Source: Streptomyces cucumeris
GTDB taxonomy: Bacteria > Actinomycetota > Actinomycetes > Streptomycetales > Streptomycetaceae
Length of the DNA: 64,000 nt
Reading direction: 5' to 3'
NCBI RefSeq assembly: GCF_024295805.1
Contig: NZ_JANCLX010000006.1
Coordinates: 136,849 to 200,848, forward strand
This document shows, piece after piece, positions 32,274-41,243 of the stretch. The position numbers and the translations under genes were made by a program. The stretch's first letter is position 1. Every line of letters starts with the position of its first letter. A model generated the notes under the pieces. The model made no database searches. It was not told the DNA's origin and worked only from the letters and a program-made list of their open reading frames with translations.

Positions 32274-33341
32274 TTAAGCGCCGGTGCCCAGCACCTGCGC
32301 CAGGTCGTAGGAGACCGGTTCCTCCAGCTGGGCGTAGGTGCAACCGTCGGGGTCGCGGTCGGGGCGCCAGCGGCGGAACCGCGCGGTGTGCCGGAAGCGG
32401 TCGCCCTGCATATGGTCATAGGCCACCTCGCAGACCCGCTCGGGGCGCAGCGGCACCCAGGACAGATCCTTGACCCCGGTCCAGCGGCTGGGCGCGCCGG
32501 GCATCCGGGACCGGGCGTGCGCCTCCTCCCGGGCCCAGTCCGCCCAGGGGTGGCCCTCGACGGTGGGCATGACCAGCGGCTCCAGTTCGGTCATCAGCTC
32601 CTGGCGGCGGCGCATGGGGAAGGCGGCGCACACCCCGACGTGCTGGAGACGGCCGGTGGCGTCGTGCAGTCCCAGCAGCAGCGAGCCCACGACCGGGCCG
32701 GACTTGTGGTGGCGCAGTCCGGCGACGACACAGTCGGCGGTGCGCTCGTGTTTGACCTTGACCATGACGCGTTCACCCGGCCGGTAGCCGAGGTCGAAGG
32801 GTTTGGCGACGACTCCGTCCAGCCCCGCGCCCTCGTACCGCTCGAACCACTCCCGGGCCACCTGCTGGTCGTCCGTCCAGGGCGCGGTGAAGACCGGATC
32901 GGTGGCTTGGCGCAGTGCCTCGGTCAGGGCGTCCCGGCGCTCCCTCAGCGGGGCGTCCATCAGGGAGGCGTCGCCGAGGGCGAGGAGGTCGAAGGCGACG
33001 AAGCTCGCGGGGGTGGCCCCGGCCAGCATCCGGACCCGGGAGTCGGCGGGGTGGATGCGCTCCAGCAGGGCGTCGAAGTCCAGGCGTCCGCCGCGCACGA
33101 TGACGATCTCACCGTCCAGTACGCAGCGCGGCGGAAGCTGGGCGAGCAGGGCCTCGGCCAGTTCGGGGAAGTAGCGGGTCAGCGGTTTGCCGGTGCGGCT
33201 GCCGATCTCCAGCTCGTCGCCGTCGCGGAAGACGATGGCCCGGAAACCGTCCCACTTGGCCTCGTAGCGCATACCGGCGGGGATGGCGGCCGCGGACTTG
33301 GCCAGCATCGGCGCGACGGGGGGCATCACCGGAAGGTCCAT
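32274..33341 (-). CDS. ligC: ATP-dependent DNA ligase (LigC/LigD-ligase type)
   Basis: A 355-residue ATP-dependent DNA ligase. The adenylation motif is EAKWDGFRA with the reactive lysine near residue 29 (KxDG); other nucleotidyltransferase motifs are SRTGKPL, LDGEIVIV, DLLAL, DGVVAKP and VKVKHERTADCVV. An OB-fold C-terminal part ends in PRERVCEVAYDHMQGDRFRHTARFRRWRPD-like sequence. Such ligases close breaks in Ku-dependent end joining in actinomycetes. It is divergent to a LigD-type polymerase gene 92 bases away; no ku gene is in the window. Confidence 0.92.
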   Translation of the reverse strand: MDLPVMPPVAPMLAKSAAAIPAGMRYEAKWDGFRAIVFRDGDELEIGSRTGKPLTRYFPELAEALLAQLPPRCVLDGEIVIVRGGRLDFDALLERIHPADSRVRMLAGATPASFVAFDLLALGDASLMDAPLRERRDALTEALRQATDPVFTAPWTDDQQVAREWFERYEGAGLDGVVAKPFDLGYRPGERVMVKVKHERTADCVVAGLRHHKSGPVVGSLLLGLHDATGRLQHVGVCAAFPMRRRQELMTELEPLVMPTVEGHPWADWAREEAHARSRMPGAPSRWTGVKDLSWVPLRPERVCEVAYDHMQGDRFRHTARFRRWRPDRDPDGCTYAQLEEPVSYDLAQVLGTGA

Positions 33342-33433
33342 GGTGTCCGATTGTGCGTCGGCCAGGGGCCGCGCGCCCGCCGGGAGGTGCCCGCCGGGAG
33401 GTGACCATGGCCGGCCGGGCCTAGCGTGACCCT

Positions 33434-34444
33434 ATGGGAGAGACGGTGGAGCTCACGGTCGGCGAGCGTACGGTGCGGCTGTCCAACCCCGGGAAGGTGT
33501 ACTTCCCCCAGCGCGGGTACACCAAGCTGGACCTCGCCCGGTACTACCTGGCGGTCGGTGACGGGGTGCTGCGGGCGCTGCGGGACCGGCCGACGACGAT
33601 GGAGCGCTACCCGGACGGCGTAGACGGGGAGTCGTTCTTCCAGAAGCGGGCGCCGAAGAACCACCCCGACTGGATCCCCACCGGCCGGATCTCCTTCCCC
33701 AGCGGGCGCTATGCGGACGAGATCTGCCCGACCGAGGTGGCGGCGGTGGTGTGGGCGGCCAATCTCGGCTGTCTGACGTTCCATCCGTGGCCGGTGCGGC
33801 GCGAGGACACCGATCACCCCGACGAGCTGCGGATCGACCTCGATCCGCAGCCGGGCACCGACTACCGGGACGCGGTGCGCGCGGCGGAGCAGCTCCGCGA
33901 GGTGCTGGACGGACTGGGGCTGCGCGGCTGGCCCAAGACCTCGGGCGGGCGCGGGCTGCATGTCTTCGTCCCGATCGAACCGCGGTGGACCTTCACCCAG
34001 GTGCGCCGGTCCGCGATCGCGGTGGCGCGGGAGCTGGAGCGGCGGGCACCGGACCGGATCACCACCGCGTGGTGGAAGGAGGAGCGCGGCGCGAAGATCT
34101 TCGTCGACTACAACCAGACCGCCCGGGACCGCACCATCGCCAGCGCCTATTCCGTCCGCCCCCGCCCCGACGCCCCGGTCTCCGCGCCGCTGCGCTGGGA
34201 CGAGGTGGCCGACGCGCGGCCGCAGGACTTCGACCTGGTGACCATGCCGGTGCGCTACCGCGAACTGGGCGATGTGCACGCCGATATGGACGAGCACGCC
34301 TTCCGGCTGGAGAGCGCGCTGGAACTGGCCGACCGGGACGAACGGGAACACGGACTGGGCGATCTGCCCTATCCCCCGGAGCATCCCAAGATGAAGGGCG
34401 AGCCCAAGCGGGTGCAGCCGAGCCGGGCGAGGAGCGAGGGCTGA
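33434..34444 (+). CDS. LigD-type polymerase/primase domain protein (NHEJ)
   Basis: A 336-residue single-domain protein of the archaeo-eukaryotic primase fold as in LigD PolDom. GKVYFPQRGYTKLDLARYY and FFQKRAPKNHPDW match its N-terminal part. LRIDLDPQPG carries the two catalytic aspartates for metal binding. RGWPKTSGGRGLHVFVPI contains the signature TSG-x-GLH, and ARKIFVDYNQ-like KIFVDYNQTARDRTIASAYSVRPRP is the final motif. It extends broken ends with nucleotides before the ligase acts. Unlike LigD of Mycobacterium the ligase is a separate, divergent gene here. A start at 33434 (MGETVELTV) with nearby GAG-rich region is used. Confidence 0.92.
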   Translation: MGETVELTVGERTVRLSNPGKVYFPQRGYTKLDLARYYLAVGDGVLRALRDRPTTMERYPDGVDGESFFQKRAPKNHPDWIPTGRISFPSGRYADEICPTEVAAVVWAANLGCLTFHPWPVRREDTDHPDELRIDLDPQPGTDYRDAVRAAEQLREVLDGLGLRGWPKTSGGRGLHVFVPIEPRWTFTQVRRSAIAVARELERRAPDRITTAWWKEERGAKIFVDYNQTARDRTIASAYSVRPRPDAPVSAPLRWDEVADARPQDFDLVTMPVRYRELGDVHADMDEHAFRLESALELADRDEREHGLGDLPYPPEHPKMKGEPKRVQPSRARSEG

Positions 34445-34523
34445 ACCTCCGGTGGACTCCCGGGGACCTCCGGTGGACCACCGGCGTTCCGGCCGGATCC
34501 GGCCGCCGTGAAAAAATCGGGCC

Positions 34524-35525
34524 ATGGCTGCCTCGCCGTCCTTCGTCCACACCGACCGCCACCGGGTCGCCGTGCTGGTCCGGCATGGACTGCTGCCGTT
34601 CGAGCTGGGCATGGCCCACCGGCTGTTCGGCCGGGCGGTGTCCGCCGCGGGCGAGCTGCTGTACGAGGTGGTGACCTGCGCCCTGGTGCCCGGCGAGGTC
34701 CGTACCGACTCCGACGTCAGCGTGAACGTCCGCCATGGGCCCGAGGCGCTGGCCGAGGCCGACACGGTGCTCGTCCCGGCCGCCAACGAGGCGGATCCGC
34801 CGCAGACCGAGGGGTCTCTCGGCGCCGGACTCGGCGCCGCCTTCGCACGGATCCGCCCCGGCACCCGGATCGCCTCGATCTGCACCGGCGCCTTCGTCCT
34901 GGCCGCCGCCGGGCTGCTCGACGGCCGCCGGGCGACCACCCACTGGCAGTCCGCCGACCACTTCCGCAGGCTGTTCCCCGCCGTCGAACTGGACCCCGAT
35001 GTCCTCTACGCCGACGAGGGCGCGGTGCTCACCTCCGCCGGGGACGCCTCGGGGATCGATCTGATCCTCCATATGATCCGGCGCGATCACGGTTCGGCGG
35101 TGGCGGGCGAGGTCGCCCGGGGCTCCGTGGTGGCCCCGCACCGGGAGGGCGGACAGGCCCAGTTCATCCGGCGGCCGGTCCCCGAGCGGCGCGGCTCGTC
35201 CACCGGCACGGCCCGCGCCTGGGCGCTGACCCGGCTGGACCGGCCGGTCAGCCTGCGGGAGATGGCCGAGCGGGAGTCGATGAGCGTACGGACCTTCACC
35301 CGGCGGTTCCGCGAGGAGGTCGGGATGACACCGGTGCAGTGGCTGACCCGGGCCCGGCTGGAGCGTGCCAGGGAGCTGCTGGAGGAGACCGATCTGCCGG
35401 TGGACCGGATCGCGGCGGACGCGGGGTTCGGCACCGCCGCGTCACTGCGCCGGCATCTGCACACCGCACTCGGTGTCTCCCCCCGCGCCTACCGGTCCGC
35501 CTTCCGCGGCACCCCGGCCCGCTGA
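34524..35525 (+). CDS. GlxA-family regulator (DJ-1/PfpI domain + AraC HTH)
   Basis: A 333-residue regulator: an N-terminal DJ-1/PfpI-like domain (about 10-190, with the nucleophile-type SICTGAFVLAAAGLLDGRRATTHW) followed by an AraC helix-turn-helix (LDRPVSLREMAERESMSVRTFTRRFREEVGMTPVQWLTRARLERARELLEETDLPVDRIAADAGFGTAASLRRHL). The VARGSVVAPHREGGQAQFI link between the two is a mark of this family, which includes AdpA, the key developmental regulator of Streptomyces. It is shorter than AdpA and probably one of several paralogues. The trigger is unknown. Confidence 0.9.
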   Translation: MAASPSFVHTDRHRVAVLVRHGLLPFELGMAHRLFGRAVSAAGELLYEVVTCALVPGEVRTDSDVSVNVRHGPEALAEADTVLVPAANEADPPQTEGSLGAGLGAAFARIRPGTRIASICTGAFVLAAAGLLDGRRATTHWQSADHFRRLFPAVELDPDVLYADEGAVLTSAGDASGIDLILHMIRRDHGSAVAGEVARGSVVAPHREGGQAQFIRRPVPERRGSSTGTARAWALTRLDRPVSLREMAERESMSVRTFTRRFREEVGMTPVQWLTRARLERARELLEETDLPVDRIAADAGFGTAASLRRHLHTALGVSPRAYRSAFRGTPAR

Positions 35526-35549
35526 CCGCCACGGGAACCGGAACCCCGG

Positions 35550-37619
35550 CTACGACGGCGCGCGCAGCCGGGCGAGCAGCAGCGCCACATCGTCGTCGGG
35601 CGCGCCGTGCAGTGCGGCGAGCACCTGGTCGCAGATCCGCTCCAGGGAGCCGTGGTGCCGGCGCAACAGCTGGACCAGGGTGTGCAGTCCGACGTCCAGC
35701 GACTGGTGCCGCTTCTCCACCAGACCGTCGGTGAACAGGGCCAGCAGCGCGCCCTCGGCCAGTACGCAGTCGACCGCGGCGAAGGGGACACCGCCGACGC
35801 CCAGGGGTGCCCCGGTGGGAATGTCGATCAGCTCGGCGTCCCCGCCGGGGTGCACCAGCACCGGGGGCAGATGACCCGCGGTGGACAGTTCGCACCGGCC
35901 GGTGCGCGGATCGCAGACCGCGTAGAGACAGGTGGCGATGGACTCGCCGAGGCTGAGGGTGATCTCGTCGAGATGGCGCAGCAGTTCCACGGGCTCCAGG
36001 TCGAGCTGGGAGAAGGCCCGGGTGGCGGTGCGGAGTTGGCCCATGATGGCCGCGGCGTGGATGCCCTTGCCCATGACGTCCCCGACCACCAGTCCGACCC
36101 GGCCGTCCTGGAGGGGCAGCACATCGAACCAGTCACCGCCCGCCGCGCTGACCGCGGGCAGATAGCGTGAGGCGATCTCCAGCCCGTCCAGGTCGCGTGG
36201 CTGCTGGGAGAGCAGACTGCGCTGGAGGGTGAGGGCGGCGTCGCGTTCCCGCCCGTAGAGCCGGGCGTTGTCGATGCACAGCGCGGCGCGGATGGCCAGT
36301 TCACAGGCGAGGGTGAGGTCCTGTTCGTCGAACGGCCGGGGGTTGACGGTGCGGTGCAGGCTGAGCGTCCCCAGCACACTGCCCCGGGCGATCAGCGGCG
36401 CCGCGAGGTAGGAGTGCACCCCTTCCCGGTGGAGGACCGCGGCGGCTGCCTCGTCCCGTGCGATACGGCGGACGTCCTGCTCGGTGACGTGCGGAACGAA
36501 GATCGGCTGGGCATCGCGCACACATTTGGTGATCAGGCGGGTGGGGTCGTAGCGGGCGATCTCGCCGACCGGGTCGGCCGCGTGCACCGCCTCGGTGGGA
36601 TAGCCGGCGGCCACCGCCAGGGCCCGGAAGCGGGCCGAGCCGTCGGTGCGCACCCGGGCCATGGCCTCGCGGTGCACCACGGCGTCCAGCACATCGACGG
36701 CCGCGAGGTCGGCGAGCCGGGGCACGGTCACATCGGCCAGCTCCTGGGCGGTCTGCCGCAGATCCAGGGTGGTCCCGATGCGGACCCCGGCGTCGGCGAT
36801 GACGGCCAGCCGCTCCCGTGCCTCGGCGATCTCACTGGCCGCCCGGTGGCGTTTGGAGACGTCGATGACCGACACCGCGACGCCCAGGATGCGGCCGCTG
36901 GGGTCCTCCAGCCGGTAGTAGGAGTCCGACCAGGCGTGGTCGTGGTCGGGGTCGGCGGGGGTGCGGCCGACGCTCTGCTGGTCCAGCAGCGGTTCGCCGG
37001 ACTCCAGGACGTGCCGCATCGCGCTCTCCATGGCCTCCGCGTCCAGCCCCGGCAGCACCTCGGCGATCCGGCGGCCGCGTACCTCGTCCTCGGTCAGCCC
37101 GTTCATCTGCTGGAGCGAGGGATTGGCGCGCACCCACCGCAGCCGGGTGTCGAAGACCGCCATGCCGACGGGCGACTGGGTGATGAGGAATCCGGAGACG
37201 GCCAGATCGGTCTCCAGCCGGAGGACGGTCCCCTCGTCGGCGGCGAGCCCGAGGGCGTAGGCGTCGCCGTCCACATCCCGCAGACCCATGGTGCGGAATT
37301 CGACCTGGAGGGTACGCCCGTCCTGGTGCCGTACCGGGAAGACGCCCGCCCAGGTGTCGCCCGCCCGTACCCGTGCGAAGAGCTCCACGGCCGACCGGCG
37401 GTCGTCGGGGTGGACCAGCAGCCGGTCCGCCCGGCAGCCCAGCGCCTCCGCGGCCCGGTATCCGAACAGTTGTTCCGCCTCGGGGCTCCACAGCACGATG
37501 CGGCCGTCGCCGTCCAGCACCACGGCGGCGACCTGCAACAGGTCGAGCACCCCTCCCGGGGCGGCGGTCAGGCCGCTCATGCCCGCCTCGCCGCCCTGGT
37601 CAAGACGGTCATGCGTCAT
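35550..37619 (-). CDS. PAS-PAS-GAF-SpoIIE protein phosphatase
   Basis: A 689-residue soluble sensor phosphatase. Two PAS domains (about 25-140 and 141-265), a GAF domain (about 285-450), and a SpoIIE/PPM phosphatase domain (about 465-689, with RYLPAVSAAGGDWFDVLPLQDGRVGLVVGDVMGKGIHAAAIMGQLRTA and the metal-binding aspartates in DWFDV and GDVMG). Such proteins dephosphorylate STAS anti-anti-sigma factors and thereby release SigB-type sigma factors, so the SigB-like factor at 30780 and the RsbW-like ATPase at 41753 could be in the same network. Targets are not proved. Confidence 0.93.
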   Translation of the reverse strand: MTHDRLDQGGEAGMSGLTAAPGGVLDLLQVAAVVLDGDGRIVLWSPEAEQLFGYRAAEALGCRADRLLVHPDDRRSAVELFARVRAGDTWAGVFPVRHQDGRTLQVEFRTMGLRDVDGDAYALGLAADEGTVLRLETDLAVSGFLITQSPVGMAVFDTRLRWVRANPSLQQMNGLTEDEVRGRRIAEVLPGLDAEAMESAMRHVLESGEPLLDQQSVGRTPADPDHDHAWSDSYYRLEDPSGRILGVAVSVIDVSKRHRAASEIAEARERLAVIADAGVRIGTTLDLRQTAQELADVTVPRLADLAAVDVLDAVVHREAMARVRTDGSARFRALAVAAGYPTEAVHAADPVGEIARYDPTRLITKCVRDAQPIFVPHVTEQDVRRIARDEAAAAVLHREGVHSYLAAPLIARGSVLGTLSLHRTVNPRPFDEQDLTLACELAIRAALCIDNARLYGRERDAALTLQRSLLSQQPRDLDGLEIASRYLPAVSAAGGDWFDVLPLQDGRVGLVVGDVMGKGIHAAAIMGQLRTATRAFSQLDLEPVELLRHLDEITLSLGESIATCLYAVCDPRTGRCELSTAGHLPPVLVHPGGDAELIDIPTGAPLGVGGVPFAAVDCVLAEGALLALFTDGLVEKRHQSLDVGLHTLVQLLRRHHGSLERICDQVLAALHGAPDDDVALLLARLRAPS

Positions 37620-37705
37620 ACCGGCACCTCACCGGCTCGTGTGCGCTTCTTCTGTCATACCTCGCCGGGCGGACCCGCGCACACCAGTGGGATACGACCG
37701 CGCCA

Positions 37706-38560
37706 TCAGATGGTGAACGGACGCTGCCGGGCGAAGGCCGGGTTCGGCGCCCCGGCCAGGAACAGATGGGGGGTCTGGTCGGGCGGCATCCGCTTCACGA
37801 TCTCCCGGTGCAGCCCCCGGTAGCTGCCGGGGAAGGCGCCACCGCGCCAGACCTCCAGCAGGGTGCCGGTGAACAGCCCGTTGACGATGCCGTCCGCCGA
37901 GGTCTGGTTGTCCTGGCAGCCGGAGATCTCCAGCACGCTGGCCTCGATCTTGGCGAGGTCCTTGGCGGTCCGCGCCTTCTGGATCCGGTCGTACATCTCG
38001 CGGTCGCGCCGGTAGACGGTGGACTGCACCGTCTGGGGCATCGCCCTGATCCTGCGGCCGACCTCGTCGGGGTCCTCGGTGTGGAAACGGCGGTCCAGTT
38101 CTCGGGCGCTGAGGAGCTCCGGCAGCCGGCGGGCCACGGTTCCGCTGTGGCAGCTGTCGGAGAGCATCCAGATCCGCACCCCCTTGGCGAACTTGCCGAA
38201 CAGCTCGAAGAGTTCGTCGTCCACGAGCTGGCGGTCGTAGAGCACCCAGGTCTCGTCCAGCCGGTCGCCGGTCTCGTCGTGGTTGAGGTCGGGCACCTGG
38301 CCGCCGTGGCCCGAGTAGGTGAGGAAGAGGATGTCACCGCCGGCCAGCCGCCCGGCGGCCGCTTCGAGCGCGAAGACGACCGCCTCGGAGGTGGCCTCGG
38401 AGGTGATCAGCGGATCGGTGACATCGAACCCCGCGCTGTCGGCGAGCGAGGCCATGTCCGTGGCGTCCTGCTCACAGGCGTTCAGCTCACCGCTCCAGCC
38501 GTCGTAGGCCGCGGGGTCGACCTGGTTGAGTCCGATGTGGAGGGAGAGGCCGATTGCCAT
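37706..38560 (-). CDS. Caspase-like (C14) peptidase
   Basis: A 284-residue caspase-fold protein of the bacterial metacaspase-like (type I) group. The His/Cys dyad is in place: TYSGHGGQ (His85) and LSDSCHSG (Cys137). N-terminal LSLHIGLNQVD and SGELNACEQDATDMASLADSAGF, and C-terminal SGCQDNQTSADGIVNGLFTGTLLEVWRGG, match known prokaryotic members. No propeptide, signal or effector domain is seen. It is 35 bases downstream of an amidohydrolase gene on the same strand, a pairing of unknown meaning. Targets and trigger are unknown; some caspase-like peptidases act in defence or regulated death. Confidence 0.9.
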   Translation of the reverse strand: MAIGLSLHIGLNQVDPAAYDGWSGELNACEQDATDMASLADSAGFDVTDPLITSEATSEAVVFALEAAAGRLAGGDILFLTYSGHGGQVPDLNHDETGDRLDETWVLYDRQLVDDELFELFGKFAKGVRIWMLSDSCHSGTVARRLPELLSARELDRRFHTEDPDEVGRRIRAMPQTVQSTVYRRDREMYDRIQKARTAKDLAKIEASVLEISGCQDNQTSADGIVNGLFTGTLLEVWRGGAFPGSYRGLHREIVKRMPPDQTPHLFLAGAPNPAFARQRPFTI

Positions 38561-38595
38561 GGGGGACTCCTGGTCAGGGGTGTCGGGCGGGGCGG

Positions 38596-40239
38596 TCAGG
38601 TCAGCAGGTCGGAGAGTTCGGCGGCGTAGTCCGGGGGCAGATTGGGCTCGGCGGCCAGGCTCGCCAGGAACCCGGGGTCGCCTCCGGCGGTCAGACCGTC
38701 CAGCGCCAGGGCGGTGAGCGCGGCCGCACCGGCGGCCGGCGGGGCGATCTCGGGTCCGCTGGGACCGGGCCGGGCCTGCCGGGCGGCTCCGCGCGGTGCC
38801 AGCCGGGGGCGCAGCTCGGTACCGTTCGGCTCGATCTCGTCCAGGGCCAGCCGCCAGCGCGGGCCCTCGTCCGCCGGGGGCGGGGCCCGTCGCGCGGCCC
38901 GTTCGGCGAGGCCGGGCAGATCGGCCAGGGCCCGGCTGAGCCGCTCGGCGGCCTCGGTGAGGGTGAGACCGCCGACCACCGGATCGGCGGAGGTCTGCCG
39001 GAGCCGGACGCTGCGCCGGGCGGGTGCCCCGTCGGTGAGCGGCTCCAGCTCCCCGGGGTCGGGGGTGAGCTTGCGCATCAGGGCGGTGGTGCCGTAGCGC
39101 GGGACACCGTCGATGGCGACGAGGACGATGTCCCGGTCACGGGCGTCGATCAGCGCGGTGTACGGGTCGCCGTCCGCCCCGGCGACGGCGACCAGATCGG
39201 CGCGCATCCCGGGCCGCAGCGAGCCCAGGGTGTGCTCCCAGCGCAGGATGGCGGCCGCGTCACGGGTGGCCATGGCGACCAGGTCGCGGTCGTCGAACAC
39301 ACCGTCCGCGGCGGCGGAGGCCAGCCGGGCCGCCTTGAGCTCGCCCAGCAGCCCCTTGCTCCCGGAGACCGACCAGTCCGAGCCGAGCCCGATGAGCATG
39401 CCGGTGCGCCGGGCAGCGGCGATGTCCGCGGTGCGGCCGTAGAGCAGCAGGTTGGACAGGGGTGACCAGACCATGGAGCCGCCGTGCCCGGCGAAGACCG
39501 TGAAGTCCTCGGCGCTGAGCCCGGTGCAGTGGATGCCGACGAGGTTGTCGGTGATCGCCCACCGGCCCCGCTCGAACTCCAGCGCCTGGAAGTGGCCGCG
39601 CGCCTCCTCGTCGGTGCCCTCGGCCAGGTGCAGCAGCAGCCGGTGGGGCTGCTGGAGCCGGGTGAGGAACCGGCGGGCGTCGGCCGCCTCGACATCGGCG
39701 ATCCGGGAGGCGGCCTCGGGCAGCGCGGGGTCATCGGTGGCCTCGACGTTGCGGACGATACCGCGGTACATCCGGCGGGAGCCGGTGTTGCTGAACAGCG
39801 CGATGCCCTGACTGGTGGTGGTGCCGTTGACCAGGGCCTTGGCCTCGACGTAGCGCACCACCGCGGGCATCAGCCCGGGGTCCTCGCCCAGCACCGTCAT
39901 CGGTCCGGTGACCAGGGTGCGGTAGGCCGGGTTGACCCGGCCGCCCCAGTCGGAGCGGTTGTCGTAGCGCCGCGGGATCCGCCACAGCGGGAGCACATCG
40001 TAGGGCAGATGGTTGTGCAGCTCGATCAGACCCGGGTAGACCGTGCCGCCGGTGCGGACGACCGGGGTGTCCTCATGGCCCGGGGGCCGGGGCGCGCCCG
40101 CGGGCAGCACCGCGTCGATGAGGCCCCGGCCGATGTAGAGCACACCGTCGTCGAGCACGGTGTCATGCGGGTCCATCGTGACGATCCGGCCCCGCAGTGC
40201 GAAGCGCGGCTCCTCCTCGGAATCCACCGGAGGTGGCAT
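38596..40239 (-). CDS. Amidohydrolase (TRZ/ATZ-like) with C-terminal extension, paired with the caspase gene
   Basis: A 547-residue metal-dependent hydrolase of the amidohydrolase superfamily. Metal ligands: H-x-H in IELHNHLPYD (about residues 75-77), the histidine in LLHLAEG, IHCTGL, and the aspartate in GLGSDWSVSGS. After TAARG-like LRPGMRADLVAVAG the protein has an extra 150-residue segment, low-complexity Ala/Pro/Arg in its last part, not in standard TRZ/ATZ enzymes. Substrates of the class are cyclic amides, ureas or nucleobase analogues; this one is unknown. I start at the ATG at 40239; the open frame to 40299 has no good ribosome site. It heads the two-gene unit with the caspase-like peptidase. 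Confidence 0.88.
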   Translation of the reverse strand: MPPPVDSEEEPRFALRGRIVTMDPHDTVLDDGVLYIGRGLIDAVLPAGAPRPPGHEDTPVVRTGGTVYPGLIELHNHLPYDVLPLWRIPRRYDNRSDWGGRVNPAYRTLVTGPMTVLGEDPGLMPAVVRYVEAKALVNGTTTSQGIALFSNTGSRRMYRGIVRNVEATDDPALPEAASRIADVEAADARRFLTRLQQPHRLLLHLAEGTDEEARGHFQALEFERGRWAITDNLVGIHCTGLSAEDFTVFAGHGGSMVWSPLSNLLLYGRTADIAAARRTGMLIGLGSDWSVSGSKGLLGELKAARLASAAADGVFDDRDLVAMATRDAAAILRWEHTLGSLRPGMRADLVAVAGADGDPYTALIDARDRDIVLVAIDGVPRYGTTALMRKLTPDPGELEPLTDGAPARRSVRLRQTSADPVVGGLTLTEAAERLSRALADLPGLAERAARRAPPPADEGPRWRLALDEIEPNGTELRPRLAPRGAARQARPGPSGPEIAPPAAGAAALTALALDGLTAGGDPGFLASLAAEPNLPPDYAAELSDLLT

Positions 40240-40391
40240 GGCTGGTCCCTTCACCTCGCTGCCGGACCGGCGGCCGTCCACGGGCGACCGCCGCCCCACT
40301 AAGCGATGATGATGTGACTTATCCAGCTATGCCCTGTTCTCCGGCCCATCCGGTGGAGAGACCGGAAGCCCCCACGGAGGAGGAGTCCGCG

Positions 40392-41213
40392 GTGCACGAC
40401 TTCGACACCGGGTACGCCCACGAGCCCTACGCCACCCTGGTCCGCTCCCACCCCGGCCCCGAGGTCTACCCACCGGCGGACTTCCGCGTGGAGTGGGGCC
40501 CGGTCTTCCACCGGGGACGGCTCGACGGCAGCGCCCGGGTCCTGGTCATCGGACAGGACCCGGCGGCCCACGAAGCGGTCACCCGGCGGATCCTGGTGGG
40601 CACCGCGGGCCGCCGCGTCCAGGGGTTCCTGGCCAAACTGGGCATCGACACCGGCTATGTCATGGTCAACACGTTCCTGTACAGCGTGTACGGACAGGGC
40701 GGTGGCACCGCCCATGCCCATGACCCGGCCATCGCCGACTACCGCCACGCCTGGCTGGACGCACTGATGGAGCACAACCCGGTGGAGGCGGTCATCGCCT
40801 TCGGCGGACTGGCCGACACCGCGTTCCGCACCTGGCACGCGACCCCGACGGGCCGCCGCTACAAGGGCGCCTACCAGCACGTACTGCACCCCACCTACCC
40901 CGAGAGCGCATCGTCCTCCGGGAGCACCCCGCTGGCCACGGCGATGGCCAAGCTGCTCGCCGACTGGAACACCGCCCTGGAGGCGCTGCACGGCGCGATC
41001 GTCCGCCCCGACCACGCACGCCCCCTGGCCCCGTACGGCGGCTCGGGCTTCGCCCCGGGCGATCTCGCGGCCATCCCGGAGGCCGATCTGCCCGCGGGGC
41101 TGCCCGCGTGGATGCGCTCCGCGGAGCCGTGGGCCCGGCGGGAGGGCGCCACCGCCGAGGAGAAGCGGGCCACGCTCGTGGTGCAGATCCCGGAGGGGCT
41201 GCGCCCGTTCTGA
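40392..41213 (+). CDS. Uracil-DNA glycosylase-superfamily protein
   Basis: A 273-residue protein with the UDG fold. RVLVIGQDPAAHEAVTRRILVGTAGRRVQGFLAKLGI (about residues 47-83) is the GQDP-type motif A, and HVLHPTYPES (about 167-176) the motif B histidine. YVMVNTFLYSVYGQGGG and EAVIAFGGLADTAFRTW complete the core. Activity on uracil is not certain from the motifs because GQDPAAHE replaces the usual GQDPYH. I start at the GTG at 40392, with GGAGGAGGAG ahead. It is divergent to the amidohydrolase gene. Confidence 0.8.
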   Translation: MHDFDTGYAHEPYATLVRSHPGPEVYPPADFRVEWGPVFHRGRLDGSARVLVIGQDPAAHEAVTRRILVGTAGRRVQGFLAKLGIDTGYVMVNTFLYSVYGQGGGTAHAHDPAIADYRHAWLDALMEHNPVEAVIAFGGLADTAFRTWHATPTGRRYKGAYQHVLHPTYPESASSSGSTPLATAMAKLLADWNTALEALHGAIVRPDHARPLAPYGGSGFAPGDLAAIPEADLPAGLPAWMRSAEPWARREGATAEEKRATLVVQIPEGLRPF

Positions 41214-41243
41214 GCCCGCTCCCCCGGCGCTCTCCGCCAACGC

